Source: an uncultured Eubacteriales bacterium (GTDB taxonomy: Bacteria > Bacillota > Clostridia > Oscillospirales > Oscillospiraceae). From it: a DNA stretch of 8,825 nt. Positions within the stretch are counted from its first letter, which is position 1. The number at the start of each line of letters is the position of its first letter. Both the position numbers and the translations under genes were made by a program. The stretch spans positions 1-8,825 of the forward strand of contig USGS01000068.1 in the NCBI GenBank assembly GCA_900554275.1. Reading direction: 5' to 3'. The notes beneath the pieces were generated by a model. The model had not been told where the DNA came from and ran no database searches. It was given only the letters and a program-made list of their open reading frames with translations. This document shows, piece after piece, positions 5,685 to 8,825 of the stretch.

Positions 5685-6854
5685 ATGGAATCCACACTGA
5701 AGAGAACGTGGGCGGAGATCGACCTGGACGCCCTGGCCTATAACTACCGCGCTCTGCGGCAGCGGGTAGGGGAGAACGTCAAATTTTTGGGCGTGGTCAA
5801 GGCCGATGCCTACGGCCACGGCGCGGTGCAGGTCTCCCGCACGCTGCAGGCCCTGGGAGCGGACTATCTGGCCGTGTCCAGCATCGATGAGGCTGCCGAG
5901 CTGCGCCACGGCGGTATCACCATGCCCATCCTCATCCTCGGTCATACGCCCCGTGAGCAGGTGGGCCGCCTGATAGACCTGCACATCACCCAGGCCGTGA
6001 CCTGCCAGGCCAAGGCCCTGGAATACAGCGAGGAGGCCGTCCGCCTGGGCGGCACGCTGACGGTGCACATCAAGGTGGACACAGGGATGTCCCGCCTGGG
6101 CTATCTCGTCTCCGGGGAGCATTTCGACACCGGCACGGCGGATATATGCCGCGCCTGCGCCCTGCCTGGGTTGTACGCAGAGGGCATCTTCACCCACTTC
6201 GCCGTGGCCGACGAGCCGGACGGGGACAGCGCCGCCTACACCCGGCAGCAGCTGGACCTGTTCCGCCGGGTCATCGGCACGGTGGAGCAGCAGCGCGGCC
6301 GGCGCTTTGCCATCCGTCACTGCGCCAACTCCGGCGCGGTGGCCTCGTGGCCGGAGAGCTATATGGATATGGTGCGGCCCGGCATCCTGCTGTACGGCTG
6401 CGGCGAGCTGGCGGAGAGATTGGGCCTGCGCCCGGTGATGACGCTCAAGACCACCGTCAGCACCATCAAGATCTACGGGCCCGGCACGGATGTCAGCTAC
6501 GGCCGCCTGTATACCACACCCCGCACCACCCGTATGGGCGTCGTGCCCTACGGCTACGCCGACGGCTTCTTCCGCTGCCTGTCCGGCAAATGCGCCTTCG
6601 CCGCCCCCGGCGGCGACGCGCCCCAGCGCGGACGTATCTGCATGGATATGTCCATGGTGGACCTGACGGACCTGCCGGAGGTGCAGGTGGGGGACGAGCT
6701 GGAGGTGTTCGGCGCGCATCATCCGGTGGGGGAGCTGGCCGCCCTGGCCGACACCATTCCCTATGAGCTGGTCTGCGCCGTCAGCCGCCGTGTGCCCCGC
6801 GTCTACCTGCAAAACGGTGCGGAGGTGGAGCGGGAGCTGCTGCTGCGGTTCTGA
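5685..6854 (+). CDS. alr: Alanine racemase (PLP-dependent)
   Basis: This 389-residue cytoplasmic enzyme interconverts L- and D-alanine, supplying D-Ala for peptidoglycan. The length is typical. The N-terminal TIM barrel carries the pyridoxal-phosphate lysine Lys39 in GVVKADAYGHG (36-46). HIKVDTGMSRLGY (128-140) contains Lys130, which corresponds to the carbamylated lysine of some homologs, and Arg137 near PLP. RHCANSGA (211-218) and DMVRPGILLYG (228-238) are also family motifs. The C-terminal beta domain supplies the second catalytic base Tyr272 in DVSYGRLYTTPRTTRMGVVP (269-288) and continues with PYGYADGF and GRICMDMSMVDLTD (316-329). The ATG at 5685 has a GGAGGG ribosome binding site that overlaps the end of the lipoprotein gene, so translation of the two is closely linked. 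The same frame happens to be open far upstream, but that reading is arginine-rich and lies under the lipoprotein gene. Confidence 0.97.
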   Translation: MESTLKRTWAEIDLDALAYNYRALRQRVGENVKFLGVVKADAYGHGAVQVSRTLQALGADYLAVSSIDEAAELRHGGITMPILILGHTPREQVGRLIDLHITQAVTCQAKALEYSEEAVRLGGTLTVHIKVDTGMSRLGYLVSGEHFDTGTADICRACALPGLYAEGIFTHFAVADEPDGDSAAYTRQQLDLFRRVIGTVEQQRGRRFAIRHCANSGAVASWPESYMDMVRPGILLYGCGELAERLGLRPVMTLKTTVSTIKIYGPGTDVSYGRLYTTPRTTRMGVVPYGYADGFFRCLSGKCAFAAPGGDAPQRGRICMDMSMVDLTDLPEVQVGDELEVFGAHHPVGELAALADTIPYELVCAVSRRVPRVYLQNGAEVERELLLRF

Positions 6855-7003
6855 CACCGCCGGACACACAGCCGCATAGGATGTAGCGGACGGAACAAAC
6901 GGAATTTGCCCGGTGGGCGTATAAATTCCCCGGCTGCGTGGGACAATGGAAGTGACCTGAGGACATATCCCTCCGGTACTTCTTGCCTCGGAGTGTGAAC
7001 TGT
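6855..7003 (+). repeat. alr-mazF gap with a 7-bp inverted repeat
   Basis: This 149-base gap has no credible ORF and no antitoxin gene. GGAATTT (6901-6907) and AAATTCC (6923-6929) form a perfect 7-bp inverted repeat. Inside it, GCCC (6908-6911) can pair with GGGC (6915-6918) around a GGT loop, leaving GTAT (6919-6922) as a bulge. It could be an RNA hairpin within an alr-mazF transcript or a protein-binding operator. There is no T-run after it, so it is not an ordinary intrinsic terminator. No convincing -35/-10 pair was found; TATAAA at 6920-6925 lacks a good -35 partner. Confidence 0.5.
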
Positions 7004-7369
7004 GTGGATACGACTGTCAGACGCGGCGACATCTATTACGCCGATCTAAGCCCGGTGGTGGGCAGTGAGCAAGGCGGCGTGCGCCCGGTGCTCATCGTGC
7101 AGAACGACACCGGCAACCGCCACAGCCCTACCGTCATCGCCGCCGCCATCACCTCCCAGCTCGGCAAGGCCAAGCTGCCCACCCATATTGCCCTGGCGGC
7201 CCAGGGCAGCGGCCTGCCAAAGGACTCCGTGATCTTGCTGGAGCAGATCCGCACTTTGGACAAAAAGCGGCTGCGCGAGCGCATGGGACGAGTGGACGGT
7301 GCGGTGATGGAGAAGGTGGACGCCGCCATCGCCGTCAGCTTCGGGCTGACCGGCAGCCACCTGGTGTGA
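7004..7369 (+). CDS. mazF: MazF/PemK-type endoribonuclease toxin (NdoA-like)
   Basis: This protein of about 121 residues closely follows the Bacillus-type MazF (NdoA/EndoA) that cleaves mRNA at short specific sequences. Motifs are VRRGDIYYADLSPVVGSEQG (6-25), GVRPVLIVQND with the catalytic Arg27, AAAITSQLGKAKLPTH with the catalytic Thr50, and DSVILLEQIRTLDKKRL (74-90). The order alr-mazF is conserved with Bacillus, but there the MazE/NdoAI antitoxin gene lies between them and here nothing does. The start is the least certain part. GTG at 7004 has GGAG (6990-6993) at a 10-base distance and gives an N-terminus (V/M-DTTVRRGD) only slightly longer than homologs. GTG at 6995 and TTG at 6983 are in frame but have no well-placed ribosome binding site. 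Both catalytic residues and the QIRT motif are intact, so the protein should be active. Confidence 0.94.
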   Translation: MDTTVRRGDIYYADLSPVVGSEQGGVRPVLIVQNDTGNRHSPTVIAAAITSQLGKAKLPTHIALAAQGSGLPKDSVILLEQIRTLDKKRLRERMGRVDGAVMEKVDAAIAVSFGLTGSHLV

Positions 7370-7398
7370 CCGGCGGAACGTGACGATATGATGAAAAG

Positions 7399-7447
7399 GA
7401 ACTGCTCCCGGGCGGCCTGCAGAGGCCGACCGGGAGCAGTTCTTTTT
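7399..7447 (+). terminator. Strong intrinsic terminator after mazF
   Basis: GAACTGCTCCCGG (7399-7411) pairs perfectly with CCGGGAGCAGTTC (7430-7442). Nested inside, CGGCCT and AGGCCG pair around a GCAG loop, so the whole element is one long hairpin broken only by a G/A mismatch. It is followed by TTTTT (7443-7447). Four A residues before it (7394-7397) would give a short T-run on the other strand, so it may also stop minus-strand transcription from the convergent YoaK gene. Confidence 0.93.
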
Positions 7448-7746
7448 ACAGATTTGCTCAGAGAGTTAATTAATAAGAAAATCAGAATGAGATAGAGAAA
7501 GAGGATATTAGTCGAAAAGATGGCGTAAGGTTCACTATGTAAACCATGCCATTTCGGAAAAGCTGGATAATATCGCATGCGAAGGCGGCACTCCCTTCGA
7601 TGAGGATGCAAATGAGGATGGTATTATCTATGCCGACAGGCACTGGAGTCGCTGAGGATGATCCCTGCACCGGCTTCCACACCAGCTGCCCTCGTGCCAC
7701 AATGTGCGCCTGTGAAAATGCAGCCTTCTGGCGGTTCTTTTTCAGC
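7448..7746. other. Convergent intergenic stretch, locally AT-richer, with an unassigned open-frame fragment
   Basis: This stretch lies between the mazF terminator and the 3' end of the YoaK gene. Its first 180 bases are visibly AT-richer than the surrounding genes. On the plus strand, 7512-7652 is an open frame of 47 codons bounded by TAG (7509-7511) and TGA (7653-7655), with no ATG, GTG or TTG start and no ribosome binding site. It reads like real protein in its second half (ISEKLDNIACEGG, then an acidic DEDANEDG run, ending ADRHWSR). It may be a leftover of a decayed gene. I could not recognise a family, and chance remains possible. No tRNA, repeat array or promoter was seen here. Confidence 0.4.
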
Positions 7747-8460
7747 TTATACGCTGGGATGTGCGGTGTTGTCGGGGATGGTCTCCGGGATCTCCGCCAA
7801 AGCCTCATGACGGCGTTCGCACACCGCCAGCACATAGCCCCAGGCCACAAAGGGCAACACCAGCAGTCCGCCCTGGACGTGCAGCCAGTCTACGGCAAAG
7901 TAGGAGGCCGTTGCGCCGATGTGAAAGCACAGCAGCGTCAGGGCGTAGAATTTCAGCTTCCGCAGGTGCGCCCGGTCACGGTCACACAGGTAGCTGGCCA
8001 GGGCCAGGGCCGCCTGCTTCGTGTTGTTGGTGGAAAAGATGGTGGAGCTGTAAAAGCCACGCGCACCGGCATAGCTGCTCCACTGGAAGCTCATGGCGAA
8101 GAAAATGGGGTACAGCGCGATGACGGCGGTGAGGTCCGGCGGCAGGAACGACACGGTAACGGCGGCCGCGGCGGTGATGAACGGGGACACTAGATGCGTA
8201 TCCGTGCCGAACCAGTGGGGCAGCAGCACCGTCAGCATCGTGCCCAGGAGGTAGATGAGCAGCGCACCGGTGTGGAGCAGGATGCCGTGGCCGTCGGCCC
8301 GGAGGAAGTCCATCAGCAGCTCTATCAGATTCACCGTTTGGGCGTTGCCCATGATGCCGCTGTGGACCAGGATGGCGTAGCCGCCGAAGAAGCCGCCCAC
8401 GGTGCAGAAGGCCAGGTGGCGGTACAGGTCGATATGGTCGTTATGGGAGAGCTTTTCCAT
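7747..8460 (-). CDS. YoaK/DUF1275-type membrane protein
   Basis: This 237-residue protein has about six hydrophobic membrane segments (near 16-33, 59-81, 92-108, 110-128, 171-190 and 196-214), so it sits in the cytoplasmic membrane. The first segment GGFFGGYAILVHSGIMGNAQ, followed by TVNLIELL, matches the DUF1275 pattern of a glycine-rich helix ending in N-x-Q-T-x-N-L. FAMSFQWSSYAGARGFYSST, then IFSTNNTKQ, matches the mid-protein MGLQNA...T-x-N-L region. The family's function is not known; a transporter role is sometimes assumed without proof. The start is ATG at 8458-8460, with AAAGGGAC about 7 bases upstream and a promoter behind it. Upstream in-frame ATGs, at 8487 for example, lack a ribosome binding site. 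The gene stands alone, convergent to mazF and divergent from the right-hand T-box leader. The C-terminus is a short polar tail. Confidence 0.85.
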   Translation of the reverse strand: MEKLSHNDHIDLYRHLAFCTVGGFFGGYAILVHSGIMGNAQTVNLIELLMDFLRADGHGILLHTGALLIYLLGTMLTVLLPHWFGTDTHLVSPFITAAAAVTVSFLPPDLTAVIALYPIFFAMSFQWSSYAGARGFYSSTIFSTNNTKQAALALASYLCDRDRAHLRKLKFYALTLLCFHIGATASYFAVDWLHVQGGLLVLPFVAWGYVLAVCERRHEALAEIPETIPDNTAHPSV

Positions 8461-8497
8461 GAAATTTGTCCCTTTCTGTGTAAACATAGCGGTTATC

Positions 8498-8525
8498 AGT
8501 ATAGCACAGCGGCGGGGAAAGGCAA
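8498..8525 (-). promoter_or_regulatory. Probable promoter of the YoaK-family gene
   Basis: On the minus strand, TTGCCT (8520-8525) is followed by a 16-base spacer and TATACT (8498-8503) with a TGC extension just before it. The start would be near 8491, leaving a leader of about 30 bases. The 11-base string TGTGCTATACT is identical to that of the nnrD promoter. Confidence 0.65.
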
Positions 8526-8569
8526 GAGGAAGAAGGTACAAAAAAGGTGAAAAGAACGGTATATTCGTG

Positions 8570-8597
8570 TTGACATCGGGAAAGTTTGTGGTAAAAT
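8570..8597 (+). promoter_or_regulatory. Promoter of the right-hand T-box transcript
   Basis: A perfect TTGACA (8570-8575), a 16-base spacer and TAAAAT (8592-8597) make a strong sigma-A promoter. Transcription would start near 8604, a few bases before Stem I of the T-box leader, which is the normal arrangement. Confidence 0.8.
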
Positions 8598-8603
8598 ACG
8601 TCT

Positions 8604-8825
8604 ATGAAACAGGCGATGAGAAAGATGAGCTGCCGCGGCTGCCCAAAGCGAGACGGGGAGGGTGCGAGCCCGTTGGGAACGGTACGGCAGCAGCCCCTTT
8701 CGAGCTGGCTGCGATGAGCGGCACGGGACGCTCCCGTTACAGGGCGGCTAAGAAGACGGCTGTGCCGTCAATTAGGGTGGTACCGTGAAGCTGCGCATCG
8801 CCCCTATGCCGCGGCGGGGCGCTTT
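8604..8825 (+). promoter_or_regulatory. T-box riboswitch leader, Ala or Pro type, downstream gene cut off
   Basis: The T-box core AATTAGGGTGGTACCGTG (8770-8787) is unmistakable. Stem I shows an upper helix (GCTGCCG 8629-8635 with CGGCAGC 8685-8691) and a lower helix (GAAAG 8620-8624 with CTTTC 8697-8701) around an internal loop. The 3' side of that loop is AGCCC (8692-8696). Candidate specifier codons are AGC (Ser), GCC (Ala, 8693-8695) and CCC (Pro, 8694-8696). The T-box UGGU expects a tRNA with A73, which argues against Ser (normally G73) and leaves Ala or Pro. A Stem III-like hairpin (ACGGGA/TCCCGT, around 8723-8737) and an extra hairpin at 8755-8769 precede the T-box. The regulated gene, perhaps a synthetase, is outside the window. 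The specifier reading is a hand fold and uncertain; the T-box call is not. Confidence 0.93.
8799..8825 (+). terminator. T-box intrinsic terminator, truncated by the window end
   Basis: CGCCCC (8799-8804) pairs with GGGGCG (8816-8821), and the inner bases are also GC-rich. The window then ends in CTTT, the likely start of the T-run. It directly follows the T-box core, as expected for the terminator arm. Confidence 0.75.

Noticed and set aside
5601..6869. Minus-strand open frame of 422 codons opposite alr
   Set aside because: Shadow of alr, with skewed H/G/A/Q composition, no family motifs and no promoter or ribosome binding site.
7546..8193. Plus-strand open frames across the YoaK gene (7546-8193 and 8194-8550)
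   Set aside because: Antisense to a membrane protein with clear hydrophobic segments; no start signals and biased composition.
8402..8788. Plus-strand open frame of 128 codons through the right-hand promoter and T-box
   Set aside because: It spans a promoter and a structured RNA leader and has no ribosome binding site or recognisable family.
1..8825. CRISPR array, insertion sequence, tRNA or rRNA gene
   Set aside because: No regularly spaced repeats, transposase motifs, terminal repeats, or tRNA/rRNA sequences were seen on either strand.

Overview
The window looks like a GC-rich chromosomal segment from an anaerobic Firmicute of the class Clostridia, most likely in the Oscillospiraceae/Ruminococcaceae range. 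The signs are two T-box leaders, an IreB (UPF0297) gene, a YdcC-like lipoprotein–alr–mazF block as in Bacillus and Clostridia, strong AGGAGG-type ribosome binding sites, and frequent GTG starts. This placement comes from gene content and was not checked against a database.

Left half, minus strand: a T-box-controlled pheS-pheT operon (phenylalanyl-tRNA synthetase alpha and beta). It is followed by ireB, which has its own promoter and runs off the left edge. The pheS leader (about 3842-4088) carries a T-box, an intrinsic terminator and a probable UUC (Phe) specifier codon, so uncharged tRNA-Phe should switch the operon on.

Middle, plus strand: diverging from pheS is the run nnrD (NAD(P)H-hydrate dehydratase), a LolA/YdcC-like lipoprotein, alr (alanine racemase, D-Ala for peptidoglycan) and mazF (endoribonuclease toxin). 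The run ends at a very strong hairpin terminator at 7399-7447. No antitoxin gene lies between alr and mazF. That 149-base gap instead holds a 7-bp inverted repeat.

Right part: a convergent intergenic stretch of about 370 bases holds the terminator and a locally AT-richer area with an unassignable open-frame fragment. It is followed on the minus strand by a YoaK/DUF1275 membrane protein. Diverging from it, a strong promoter (8570-8597) drives a second T-box leader, which is cut by the window end before its gene. Its T-box sequence and specifier loop suggest Ala or Pro.

Most of the window is housekeeping and I see no convincing new multi-gene system. The points most worth a second look are a GGCUGUGCC-core hairpin placed just before the antiterminator in both T-box leaders, the mazF without an adjacent antitoxin and its inverted repeat, and a PheS with a four-cysteine insertion and an altered motif 3.
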